Shown: in pieces, positions 1 through 9,693 of the stretch
Position numbering within the stretch: the first letter of the stretch is position 1
Layout of the letters: every line of letters starts with the position of its first letter
NCBI GenBank assembly: GCA_930367205.1
Contig: OV884012.1
Coordinates: 58,673,239-58,737,238 of the forward strand
Reading direction: 5' to 3'
DNA: 64,000 bases
Source: Acanthosoma haemorrhoidale
Lineage: Eukaryota > Arthropoda > Insecta > Hemiptera > Acanthosomatidae
Translations under genes and position numbers: made by a program
The notes under the pieces: generated by a model
What the model was told of the DNA's origin: nothing
Database searches by the model: none
The model's input: the letters and a program-made list of their open reading frames with translations, nothing else

Positions 1-1656
1 AAAGAAACGGCAGGGATATTTTTTCGTACTCAAATTTTATCAGTTTTTAACAATTTTATTATAATGGACTATGGAATAGATGACATCTAACATAACTAGA
101 CCAGGTATTGTCAGTATATCAGTATTTTCAACGCTAAATTCATATCTCAAACCCTTTATTAGAAATCGTATTTTGTTACAAAATGTTTGTTATTTTAAGT
201 GAATAAACGTATTTAAGGAAATTGTGGAAGGATGATTCAATCGATCAAATGAAAATGTTGCTTATCATTACTCCTTTACATAAATAAAGATTGTTGAATG
301 ATGTCATCAAGAAATAATTAACATCGAATGACGATATCAGGGATAGTGGAACCCATCATTTTATGGGAGATTGCTACTGGTCCCTTATGACAGATACCAG
401 TGACAATTGAAACGGGAGTAACCATTATCGAGGAGAGAAAAACACATTGATGATGTTTACTTGTTACATCATTTGTGTACTGTACACGTGTTGAATTTAT
501 TTACGCATATGAATGAATACGCGCATTAGAAGTGCGTGTTGAATTTTCTGTCAGATACCGTTTTGGATGTTCTGTGTACGTGAGTTGTTACTTAAAGTTC
601 TCTTCTATCGTGAACGCGACTTCCATGTGGGTTGGTATTAAAGTTTGAATAGCCTGTAGAATATTCGATTTGCAAACCCCAGGTGTCGGTTCTGTACGTC
701 CATATTGCGTTGACGAAGTAGTTGTATGTCGTCCAGTTTTGAGTGACGTCAATTAAAATAATTACAACTCCGAACATCTTAAAACAGAAACTTTATTAAG
801 GTAATGACACAATAATAAATAAGTAACAGCGAACTGAACTTGACCACTGCTTGAAACATGGTGAGTTGAATGGAGAGGCTGGAAATAGTATATATATCAC
901 TAAGACGGAAGTGATATCGTGTTAACTGGCAATGACCCCCCTTAATTACACAACATGACATAACAGTCGATAAACACATAACTATAGAGAAATTCATATT
1001 AAGGGACGAAACCAAAGTAGAGCTATTCTTTTATTTGCCAATTATGGTGTAACAACACTTTAAGTGCATTGTTAGTGATGAGGATGGTGTTAGAAAAAAT
1101 CGGCCAAAAAACAAGTTTTAGATTAAATGATCTTATACCTTTATAATATCTTCATTAAAAACTTAGGAATTTCATGATTTATAAGTATTTAAAAAAATTT
1201 ATGATTTGTGCATTGTTCATTTTTTCCCTTATTGGCTATCTATAATATCTAGGATAAACACCATATTCAGGGGCTCTGCTTTATTTTATTACAATAATAA
1301 CATTATCGGAATTATTACAAACATACGTTTCTTACCAACGTTGGCGTTGGCATTGTTCGACGTCCCTATGAAACAGGGAGATCTTTGTGATGACACGGTC
1401 GTTAAGCAGCTGCAGATCTCTGTAGACATCCACTTGCTGGATCGTGCGCAGTCTCCTCTTTGTCGCCCCTTCAGAGAAAATAAATTACATTATAAAGAAA
1501 CTGAAACTAAACGTAAAATCTATCATTTCATTGATATGAAAAGGTGTTATGGAAATGATTGAATCAGCAAAAGTGTACATGTCGTATGCAACGTGGTGTT
1601 TACCCACATCCACCAATCAGTCATAGTGACTGAAAAGTTACCTTAAAATAAAAATA
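1..1656. other. AT-rich segment, no recognised gene
   Basis: A minus-strand frame at 592-777 follows an acceptor-like TTTCTGTTTTAAG and encodes a Trp/Tyr/Asn-rich stretch (NWTTYNYFVNAIWTYRTDTW). A plus-strand frame of 118 codons lies at 1206-1562. Neither matches a family I know, and the first does not look like nAChR TM4. Confidence 0.3.
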
Positions 1657-2939
1657 AAGCGTCTTTCAATAGGGACTTTCGAACTTTGACAGTTGATAGC
1701 GGCCATATTGTTGAAGGCGCATCTGTCAAATTGGCTGTCATTTATTCAGTCTATTTGCCGAATCACCATGGACGGATATAGCATTCAACAAGACGTGCAA
1801 ATGATAAAATTGTTTTATCAATATGGGTGTTCTGTTCGGGCAACGTTCCGCGCACTTCGCCCATTTTACTATTCGTCCTATCGAGAGGACTATTCGCAGT
1901 GTGGTGGATAAATTTGAGTCCACTGGTTCAGTAAATAATCAACCAACACCCGTACGTCGATTAAACGCAAGATCTGCCGAAAACATCGCCGAGAGTGTGC
2001 AGGATAATTCGAAGCAGTCGATTTCGCGTCGCTCACAAGAACTCGGACTTTCGCAGACCACAACTTGGCGAATTTTGTCGTGACTTGGGCCTGGACCCGT
2101 ACACATTTCAACTGACGCAGGAGCTGAAGGTAAACGACCATAGACAACGACGTGTGTTCGCTAAATGGGCCCTGGAGCAGTTGGAAATTGACCCTAATTT
2201 TCATCGAAAAATCATCTTCAGCGGTGAAGCCCATTTCTGGATGAATGGGTACGTCAACAAAAAAAAATTGTCAAATTTTGGACGATACTAATCCACATGA
2301 GATCCAAGAGCGTCCAATGCATCCCGAAAAAGTCACTGTTTGGTGTGGGTTTAGGGCTGACGGCGTCATCGGTCCATATATGTATGAGAACGACGTTGGC
2401 CAGGCCATCACCGTCAAAGGCGAGCGCTATAAGTCGATGATTACCAACTTTTTTTGGCCTGAATTGGGTGATATGGACACCAACGACATGTGGTTTCAAC
2501 AGGACGGCGCTACGTACCACACAGCTCATGTCTCATTGGACATATTGTACGAGCGAATTGAGGGCATAGTCATGTCACGTGGATGTGTTGTGAACTGGCC
2601 ACCGAGATATTGCGATTTGACCCCGTTAGACTTTTTCTTGTGGGGTTTTCTTAAGTCGCAGGTCTATGCGAATAAGCCACAAATCACAGCGGTCCTCAAA
2701 GCCAACATAACCCATGCCATCGGTCAAATTCAGCCTGATTTATGCGCCAGATTCATGGAAAATTGGACATTTCGGATGCGTGCCACCCAGCGAAGCCGTG
2801 GCGAACATTTGCACGATGTTATATTCCATACATAATGGCATCGATAGGGCTTTCAAAAAATTAAAAATTTCGTAGATATCTCACACACACTTTGTTTTAT
2901 TTAAATTTAAAGATAAGAAGCGCTTAATGAAAGACCCAT
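1657..2939 (+). mobile_element. Degenerate Tc1/mariner-superfamily element (DD41D type)
   Basis: A TA dinucleotide flanks each end (1655-1656 and 2940-2941). The ends are imperfect inverted repeats sharing GTCTTTCAxTA. One broken transposase lies between them. The unit length (about 1.28 kb) is normal for the superfamily. Confidence 0.75.
1768..2835 (+). pseudogene. IS630/Tc1/mariner transposase, three frameshifts, catalytic Asp lost
   Basis: The ATG at 1768 begins MDGYSIQQDVQMIKLFY. The frame then shifts near 1860, again near 2083 and near 2270. Helix-turn-helix sequence (KFESTGSVNN) is followed by the catalytic domain. FSGEAHFWMNGYV stands where the family has FSDEAHFW, so the first catalytic Asp is Gly. 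WFQQDGATYHTA carries the second Asp and LTPLDFFLWG the third, with 41 residues between them, a DD41D spacing as in the rosa-type lineage. The protein is inactive. Confidence 0.85.
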
Positions 2940-3257
2940 TATATTTCCAGCCAATCAGATATGTGGGTCTAGGGTGCCGCCGGCTCCCCAGTAAGCCACA
3001 GCATTTGTTCTAGCTAACCTGCTCACTCATATTCATAAGATACATGGTGGCTCTTAGTATAATATAATAAAGTAATAGTATGAAATTCCCAAAACATGTT
3101 AACAAATTTCTTAAAATTAAAAAAATCCCTGTTGTAAAATCAAAGATAAAAAAAATTATTGTGTATATGTGGACATCAATAACCCTTGTGGCTGACATGC
3201 CCTAAAACATGGATATGAATATGGTTAGTGCCGGTTGTGGCAGGAAATAGTTAAATC

Positions 3258-3343
3258 ATAAATTTTCCGCCTCTCCACAATATAGTTTATTTACCAATAC
3301 CGTCTTTGACTGTTGCTAAAATGAAAAGTCATGTGATAAAAAC
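3258..3343 (-). repeat. Left terminal repeat of the Penelope-like element (inverted copy)
   Basis: The reverse complement matches 7278-7380 over two blocks, TTTTAGCAAC with its upstream AAAATGAAAAGTCATGT-like flank and AAACTATATTGTGGAGAG. The middle part that carries the hammerhead-like motif in the right copy is missing or scrambled here. Confidence 0.65.
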
Positions 3344-3565
3344 GTCGACTGTGCGTAGGGAGGCCAATACAATCAAACAGCGAGAAGAATTGAGAACAAA
3401 CATGGATTAGGAAATAAACGATGACCGAAGTAGCGATACATGACTTCTTTGCACCATCACAGTCATAAGGTGACCAAGTTCAACTTCCTCATTAATAGAT
3501 TACTTAAGATACCACTAGACATATATGGATAACTATGATGAAGAAATGAGAGATATAGACCATCT

Positions 3566-3703
3566 AACAATAGCCAACGGCTAGGATACAGCTACTGTAA
3601 CAATAGCCAACGGCTAGGATACAGCTACTGTAACAATAGCCAACGGCTAGGATACAGCTACTGTAACAATAGCCAACGGCTAGGATACAGCTACTGTAAC
3701 AAT
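3566..3703 (+). repeat. 33-bp minisatellite, four full copies plus 6 bases
   Basis: Four identical 33-base units start at 3566, 3599, 3632 and 3665, followed by a 6-base start of a fifth. Each contains a small hairpin, TAGCC-AAC-GGCTA. In the Penelope reading frame a unit reads TIANG-stop-DTATV, so the array is 11-codon periodic and carries the same TAG in each unit. Confidence 0.97.
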
Positions 3704-4064
3704 AATCAAAAGAAAGATTGAGTACAGACTGACGAAAAAAGGTTTAAAATAAAAATAACTCGGATGTTAAAAAATTGTGCACAATCCCATAATTGGGAAA
3801 TATTTCAGAGAAGTTTTTGGGAATATTTTGAAAAAAGGTAGGATTGGTGTAGCCTTTAAGAGTAAAGTCATTTTATGTAACTCAATGTTCCACACTAAAG
3901 ACCCGATTCAGATAAAAGATAGATCGGGCGTAGTGGGGAATGAAATAAATCTTATGTTGGTAAAAAAAATAGAAAATTATTTATTAGATGCAAAGAACAT
4001 CTTTATCAATAAACCAGCCAGTTATACCTGCACCTAGGAAAGGCATCAAGATGAACCACATACA

Positions 4065-4249
4065 AGTTAACGTTCGTGAGAATTAGAACTAAAAAAGAAA
4101 GAGAAAGAGGTAATAGAAATGATGAGATCAAACGTTAGTACAAGGCTGCTATATTTGTAGCTCTTAATCCTATACACATACAATCGGGATGTTTACATCT
4201 CGAGGATTTGGTATTAAGACTGTATACTGATAGTGCCCAGGCCTTAACC
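4065..4249 (-). repeat. 3' LTR of the gypsy-type element
   Basis: About 95% alike by eye to 6792-6970, with an extra GTTCGTG next to the TTAAC end. The run of eight C just inside (4249-4255 region) reads as a G-rich polypurine tract on the element strand. Confidence 0.8.
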
Positions 4250-4542
4250 CCCCCCGCCAGTTTACGCACACTTCCTCGTAAATTCCAACTCCAGTTTACA
4301 ATCAGGTGGATCGGGTTCATTTTCCTTAATCTCAAGGGCAAAGGCCAGCGCACCCAATACAAAATATGTAATCCATCGCACTGTAGATAACCACAACCAA
4401 ACAAAACAAAAAAAATATAAATATACAGAATAAAATAATAATACCTCCTAGACTGACCCGGCGACTGCCAAGAAAACAAAAATTGTCAAATATGGTTAAA
4501 ATAATACTATTAAAACTAAGAAAAAAACTCTCTGTCTCAATG

Positions 4543-4737
4543 TCACAACCCAAAGATAATTTCAAACGGTGCGAATCCCGTGGTGGTGTGAATCGAGTGG
4601 TTATACGCCACCACCGCCATTGGCATCCCAACATTCGCCGACAGCCCCTTATCTACCTGGTATTTTTGATAATTCATTGACGCTTTAATTCTTCGATTTC
4701 CCTCTGGATGTGTTGACGAAGTGCTTGCGGATATCAC
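4543..4737 (-). pseudogene. Gypsy integrase fragment
   Basis: Contains AYNHSIHTTTGFAPFEIIFG, the conserved segment at the end of the integrase catalytic core in gypsy elements. The rest of the integrase and its HHCC zinc region are absent. Confidence 0.85.
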
Positions 4738-4875
4738 CTTTCTTTAACATGTGTTACCCGCTCTACTTTTAGCGGTATCTCATGCTCTGTCTTCCTCGTT
4801 GCTTCTAACAGATCTCCCTCTACGAAAAAAATATCTCTGAACTCGTCACGCAAGCCCTCCCTCCACTTTTTCCCT

Positions 4876-5064
4876 TCATTCCTCTACTTTCTTTACCACC
4901 CCAATTCGTACGTTTCCATCCCGTACTGTCCCCTGACTCCGATACATTAACTCCCCTAACCTAATCCTCTTCCCTTCGTTCTTTATGCGCGGGACTATCC
5001 GACCTAACAAATCGCATTCCAAAATTATTTGATTGTCGCGCTTCATCTCCTCCACGACGTGCAC
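4876..5064 (-). pseudogene. Gypsy protease-end fragment
   Basis: Reads DNQIILECDLLGRIVP, similar to the ILGxDLL motif after the aspartic protease flap in gypsy polyproteins. The active-site DTG is not present. The identification rests on one motif. Confidence 0.45.
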
Positions 5065-5174
5065 CGTTATTTCCCTTCCTACCTTCGCCCATTTTTTTAG
5101 TCATACAACCACCTCACAGTCTCTTCCCGGAGGGTCCCCCAGAGTGAATACCTTGATATGGTGTGTGCTCGCTC

Positions 5175-5425
5175 CTCCACATAATCAGACTAAATAAGAA
5201 TACACTACATGCCTAGAGAGACTCTAGGCCCAGCCACCAGTGGACTCTCACCACTGTACCGAAACAACCAACCTCCACCGAGGCTAACCACACCCCTTAA
5301 TCCTCTCACACCACCTTCAAGCAGGTAATCCTAGTATAAGGATCCGATTAACCTAAATATTCTATATTTTTCCCTCATCCTGAATTTCTAACTAGAGAGC
5401 TTAGAAAAAAAAAACAAAAAAAAAA
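5175..5425 (+). mobile_element. LINE 3' end inserted in the gypsy-type element
   Basis: The stretch from CAGACTAAATAA to an A-rich tail matches 10624-10866 almost base for base, including CATGCCTAGAGAGACTCTAG, which is partly palindromic. The gypsy flanks read ctcctccacata on the left and ctcctcata on the right, an approximate target duplication. Confidence 0.8.
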
Positions 5426-5550
5426 CTCCTCATAGCCTCTCTAGTGCACTACGCGACACTATCGTATTGGTGCTACCCGTGTCTATTAAGCACCTCTCCC
5501 CCTTCTCGAACTCAATTATCGGCAACTCGCTCATTCCTTTTTGCACCGTA

Positions 5551-6473
5551 TTAAATGTTAGGATGCGATCCCCTCTCTGCTACCACTCTCCTTAGGCTTC
5601 TACGCGCCGCTCCCATCAACGCGATGTATTTTTCTGCCTCTCCTGTAGCGCCCTGGCTCGTCTCCTTCAGTTTCCGACGTTCCTGACGAATCATCAGCCG
5701 AAGATCCTGTGTCTCTGAGTGTTGTTCTACGCCTCTCACGAACCTCTTGGGTGTCTACCTTCATAGGTTCTGCCTATTGGTATTCTATTCTTTTGTATAC
5801 GTACGGGCACTGTCTCGCGATATACCCTTTCTCACCCTCTCAAAATATTTCGTTCTAGGGCACTGTGCCACCATGAGACCCGTCTTCCCGCATCCATGGC
5901 ATCACCTCTCTTCTCTACGAGGCACACATCTAGGTCTCGCCCCTCTCAATTTCTTCTCTCCCGTCGCTCCCCTATCTCTACCCGTAAACGCTGTTTTAGG
6001 TTTCTTCCACACAGTATTTGGGGTCCTGGTTCTTCTGTAAATGACCCGGATCATCGTCTGCGCGCACTCTAGGAACGAGCGTTCGTTAGCGAATCCCTTC
6101 TTCCTTGCCGTTTCCTTGGCCAGCTGCACCTTCAAAATTGTGGACAGGAAGCCCATTCGGCCTTCTACTTCTTCAGCGCTGAATGTCTCTCTCATCTTTT
6201 TTGTAACTTTATTATTATTATAACGGACTACCAGACCTGCGGCATACCGTCCGTTACTCTGTTTCGGGGACGTCGTTTCCCGAAACATCTGGAATATATC
6301 TTCCTCTTGGGTCCACCGCCCCCTCCATACGCTTTCTTCAGTTGCGCCTTTACTACTTTCCATGGGGTTTCCTCGTCAGCTTGGACCTGATTCAGTATGC
6401 TTCCATTTACCCGACATATCAAAGCCGCTCTCAGTGATTCCACGTCCCTGAGGTCCAGCCAATTTTCAGCCAA
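5551..6473 (-). pseudogene. Gypsy gag remnant, frameshifted
   Basis: The first frame (6473 down to about 6300) gives ENWLDLRDVESLRAALICRV and ADEETPWKVVKAQLKKAYG. A second frame continues EDIFQMFRETTSPKQSNGRY and RETFSAEEVEGRMGFLSTI. This alpha-helical layout is that of a gypsy capsid. The frame changes near 6310. The segment 5551-5739, rich in Arg and Glu, may be the gag tail. No CCHC knuckle was seen. Confidence 0.65.
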
Positions 6474-6791
6474 GTCCTGAGACTACCCAATTGACACCGT
6501 GAGGTGGTCTCCTCCCTTCAAAAAGTGACTAAGTTCACCCAGCTCTCCTGTAAACTTCTCCAGTTCTAAACTCGCTTTTCTTAGATCCTGTGTGTTCATG
6601 CCATTCACCCGTCTCCGGTAGAAGGCCCACTCTCCTAGGTTCCAACCCATCAACCAGATTTAAGACGGGCTACCTTAATGCTCCACCTTCCGCCATCTGC
6701 TCTTCTCCGTGTATCAATCAAAATCGGGCCACAACAAAATTTCCCCAGCCGGCGTTCCTTAATTCCTTCGCGACTGCCAGGTTTCGGCACC

Positions 6792-6970
6792 AGTTAACAG
6801 AATTAAAACTAAAAAAAAAAAGGGAAAGAGGTAATAGAAATGATGAGATTAAACGTTAGTACAAGACTGCTTTATCTGTAGCTCTTAATCCTATACACAT
6901 ACAATCGGGATGTTTACATTCCGAGGATTTGGTATTAAGACTGTATACTGACAGTGCCCAGGCCTTAACT
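6792..6970 (-). repeat. 5' LTR of the gypsy-type element with adjacent primer-binding site
   Basis: Directly inside the LTR, 6780-6791 reads GGTTTCGGCACC on the plus strand, which is TGGTGCCGAAACC on the element strand, a typical tRNA primer-binding site. Confidence 0.8.
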
Positions 6971-7277
6971 TAAAGTTGCCTTGCTACACCATTCAAAGGA
7001 TTGAAAATTAATTAAAACCCTTGAAATTAGATTCTCTTAAGACATCGGACAGTATCGACACAAATGAACAATTATACTTCCCAAATAAAGACAGTTGTAG
7101 AGTCAATCTATTTTAAAATCTGAATTAATATAAATACTTTGGACTGTATATTAATGTTTTTTATTTTCATAAATTATTTGTTATTTATTAGTCGATTTCT
7201 TTTACATTTTAATAACGTGTTTTATTAATTGTTGTTTTTAATGATTGTTTGTAATTGTCTCCGTATGCACAGTTGTT

Positions 7278-7380
7278 GTTTTTAACACATGACTTTTCAT
7301 TTTAGCAACTGAAGATGACAGCGCAGAGCTGGCGAAAACGTTATTGTAAACTATATTGTGGAGAGACGGAAGATTTATAA
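7278..7380 (+). repeat. Right terminal repeat of the Penelope-like element with hammerhead-like motif
   Basis: Matches 3258-3343 in inverted orientation. At 7309-7340 it reads CTGAAGATGA, stem CAGC, loop GCAGA, stem GCTG, then GCGAAAACG. That order is similar to the CUGAUGA-stem II-GAAA core of hammerhead ribozymes, which are known in Penelope-like terminal repeats, but three extra bases interrupt the first core box. Confidence 0.55.
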
Positions 7381-7774
7381 TTAATGGCTATAATTGTAAT
7401 TATGGAAACATTGAAGGCGATAAAACAAAGAAATTTAAGGATATCCTAAATATAAAGTTATGAAAAATTCTTCAGGAAATTAAAGAAATATTGTGCTCAG
7501 TCGTCAGAGCATATTTAAATAGGTTTTATTGTAATAGTTTTTTTAATTTCCAATTTGTAAAATAGTTTTGTAATGATAAAGTTGATTTAACAAATACAAA
7601 CAATATCTTTGGCAACACACTCGTATATGGAATAGTTTTACTTATAATTATAATTATCTCGGTTGGTGTTAAGTGGCTAAAAAGTGAGCCACTCTTTGTA
7701 GATTGTAATGAACAATAAAAAAACTGTAGTAAAGATCTGATTTTTTGGTATAGGAAGGAACACTGAATGACTTG

Positions 7775-8594
7775 TGTCGGGTTGCCACTAGGGGAGTGCC
7801 TGATCACTCTAGCCCTGGTGACAAGTGCGGATTGTTGTAGTTTATAACATGGACCATGTTCCATGTTGGCGTTAATATCTGACTCCATTTTATTGATAGG
7901 GATGTGTCCCGACAATACACTGTGTTCAGGAGAAGAGGTTCAGAGGTTTCATTAAGAATAAGACCAGTTTTCAGAGTTCGGGCGGGAGATCGGCAGCGTA
8001 ACAGGTCAAGGCGCCAGAGGGTCTGCAAGGCGGCTGAGAAATAGGGTGACGGGCTCAGCGGCGCTGAAGAGAGAGTAGGCTGACGAAGAGTCTAAGTGTA
8101 TGCCTTCCAGGGCCAAGCGGCCCTGGCGTAAAGCGATCGAGTAGTGCGGCTGAGGAGATTAAGAGAGTGGGGAAAAAGGGAAAGAGTGGCTCTACAGGGC
8201 GAAACCCGCTGATTTAAATATTATTTCCCCTTCCTAGTGGAAGGCGGAGTCGGCTGAAAGGGGTATGTTTTATGATGCCCAGGTGGCCAATCCCCCTTAA
8301 GTTTATGACTGTTGGTCTAAAAGGGTGTGTTTTATAGCTGCTAGGGACCCACCTACTCAGGTTTTATGACCACCGGAAGGTGACCAAAGGTCTGCCCGGG
8401 TCTATTTAAGACAGTCAGGTGGCTTATCCTCTCAGGTTTATTGCTGGACCTTTGACGCTCTGTTACTTGTTTTACGACTACCGGCCTCTCCATGATTTAT
8501 TACTAGAAAACCATGTTTTACATCTAATTACAATACATTATATATGCACCAGAGTATAAGGTGATTTAACACTTATGTAGTTAGGGTCACTACA
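7775..8594 (-). mobile_element. Solo LTR A with 5-bp target duplication
   Basis: The ends are TGTCGGG and CACTACA in window orientation, and the sequence ACTTG lies directly on both sides (7770-7774 and 8595-8599). An internal block, CCGACAAxxCACTxTGTTCAG, is shared with the LTRs at 24061 and 27069, so it belongs to a related family. No internal coding region is attached. Confidence 0.8.
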
Positions 8595-8599
8595 ACTTG

Positions 8600-9284
8600 T
8601 AATTTCTTAAATTGGAAGTACAGAAATCATCAAATAAATTCAGAAATCCAACAAACTTATATTGTGATTAGGAATATCGTTATACTTAATGGCACAATTG
8701 ATATATGCAAATAATAAATGCAAAACCCATTTGAACCAATTGGGTAGTAGCTGGGTTCGGCATTGAACAAATATTCTTCAAGTTTTCTTTTGAAAACTTA
8801 GGTTTATTTTGGGAAATTTGTTTAACAGCCAAAAAGTCACAAAGAGTGACTGATAGTTACTTTTGTTATACACTGATGACAACAGCTGTTTCGTTTTAAG
8901 CTGACTATCCAGTTGACTGAAAAACCGCTAGGTTTTCTCATGCAAGCATAGACATGAAGAATTATTTAGTTTAATACACGATCGAGCAGAATTAAGGTCT
9001 TACGACTGTCGGTTTTCCTACAAGGATCCATAAAACATACAAACCATTTCTGAAATTGAAATAAATTTATTTGAAGCGTGTAATAGGGAGGACTCTTTTT
9101 AACAGACTAATTGTGGACAGTACATGCAATAGGAAGGAAAATTTGATAGGCTTAAATCCTTTAATTTGCGAGGCTGATGATCAGCCGACTTAATCCAGGT
9201 CTAGATTCTATTGTTTAACTCATGGACGTGACCGCGTTATTCTTTTGTCTACAACTAACATAGCTACAAGTTGAATTTACTTAC
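8600..9284. other. Sequence 3' of the last recognised nAChR exon
   Basis: Scanned on the minus strand for a TM4 exon; none was recognised. AT-rich, no clear repeat. Confidence 0.4.
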
Positions 9285-9472
9285 GGAATGCCTTGGATTG
9301 TGCCTTGGCTCTATTTGAAGGAACAATACCGTAGCCAATTTCTCAAGAACGACTGTTTTGATGAATGCGGGCACTTTTGTACCCCTGACTCCTCTGTGGT
9401 AAACATTAAGCGTTACAACTGACAGTCCCGAAGCGAAGGTCACGAGGCAGATACTGACGCCGTAGTACAAAC
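9285..9472 (-). CDS. nAChR alpha exon: TM3 and start of intracellular loop
   Basis: The split Ser codon joins to LYYGVSICLVTFASGLSVVT, then LNVYHRGVRGTKVPAFIK and VVLEKLATVLFLQ, the TM3 helix and the first amphipathic part of the TM3-TM4 cytoplasmic loop. The acceptor is CCGCAG and the donor GTAAGT follows TCC in phase 0 (residues ...EPRHNPRHS). The next exon and TM4 were not recognised in 1-9284, most of which is transposable-element sequence. Confidence 0.92.
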
Positions 9473-9558
9473 CTGCGGGTCATTATCCACACAGCCATTA
9501 GCAATTCGATCAATGCAATATGAATATGTAACCTATCAAACATGTAAACATCACTTAC

Positions 9559-9693
9559 TTATCAGAGGCGTTTTCTCCGTGGGAGGTAATGTCTCTCGTA
9601 TGGTCATCAAGAAAACCGTCATCGATAGAAGTGCACTGATGCCCAGGGTCACCTTTTCCCCGCTTTCCGAAGGCACGTAGAATACCAACAGTG
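9559..9693 (-). CDS. nAChR alpha exon: end of TM1 and TM2 pore helix
   Basis: It encodes [18 protein letters not shown], then [16 protein letters not shown] and [13 protein letters not shown]2 keeps the GEK intermediate ring with glutamate, Leu at 9', and Glu at the outer 20' position, as expected for a cation-selective pore. The acceptor is TTTGACAG and the donor GTAAGT follows phase 1. It is followed by the shortest intron of the gene (86 bp), so the two membrane exons are probably always spliced together. Confidence 0.94.

Larger units (their letters stand above)
4065..6970 (-). mobile_element. Gypsy-type LTR retrotransposon, internally deleted, inserted in the Penelope-like element
   Basis: Two direct repeats of about 180 bp (4065-4249 and 6792-6970) bound gag, protease and integrase remnants, all on the minus strand. 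LTR ends are AGTTAA...TTAACT, the AGT/ACT type of many gypsy elements. The flanks read taca on the left and taaa on the right, fitting a 4-bp target duplication with one change; removing the element restores the Penelope reading frame. Reverse transcriptase and RNase H are missing, so the copy is defective. Confidence 0.82.
3258..7380 (+). mobile_element. Penelope-like retroelement, inactive, interrupted by a gypsy element
   Basis: Coding remnants run left to right. HHSHKVTKFNFLINRLLKIP (3455 on) is the region after the RT domain, followed by the minisatellite, VAFKSKVILCNS and TKDPIQIKDRSGVV, the linker before the endonuclease. In another frame SYVGKKNRKLFIRCKEHLY (about 3950-4010) matches the GIY-YIG nuclease. 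After the gypsy insertion the frame resumes as VALLHHSKD and later DTNEQLYFPNKDS, the C-terminal tail. Inverted copies of one terminal sequence bound the unit. Penelope-like elements commonly carry such terminal repeats. RT motifs with the YxDD box are not visible, so the copy is 5' truncated. Confidence 0.72.
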
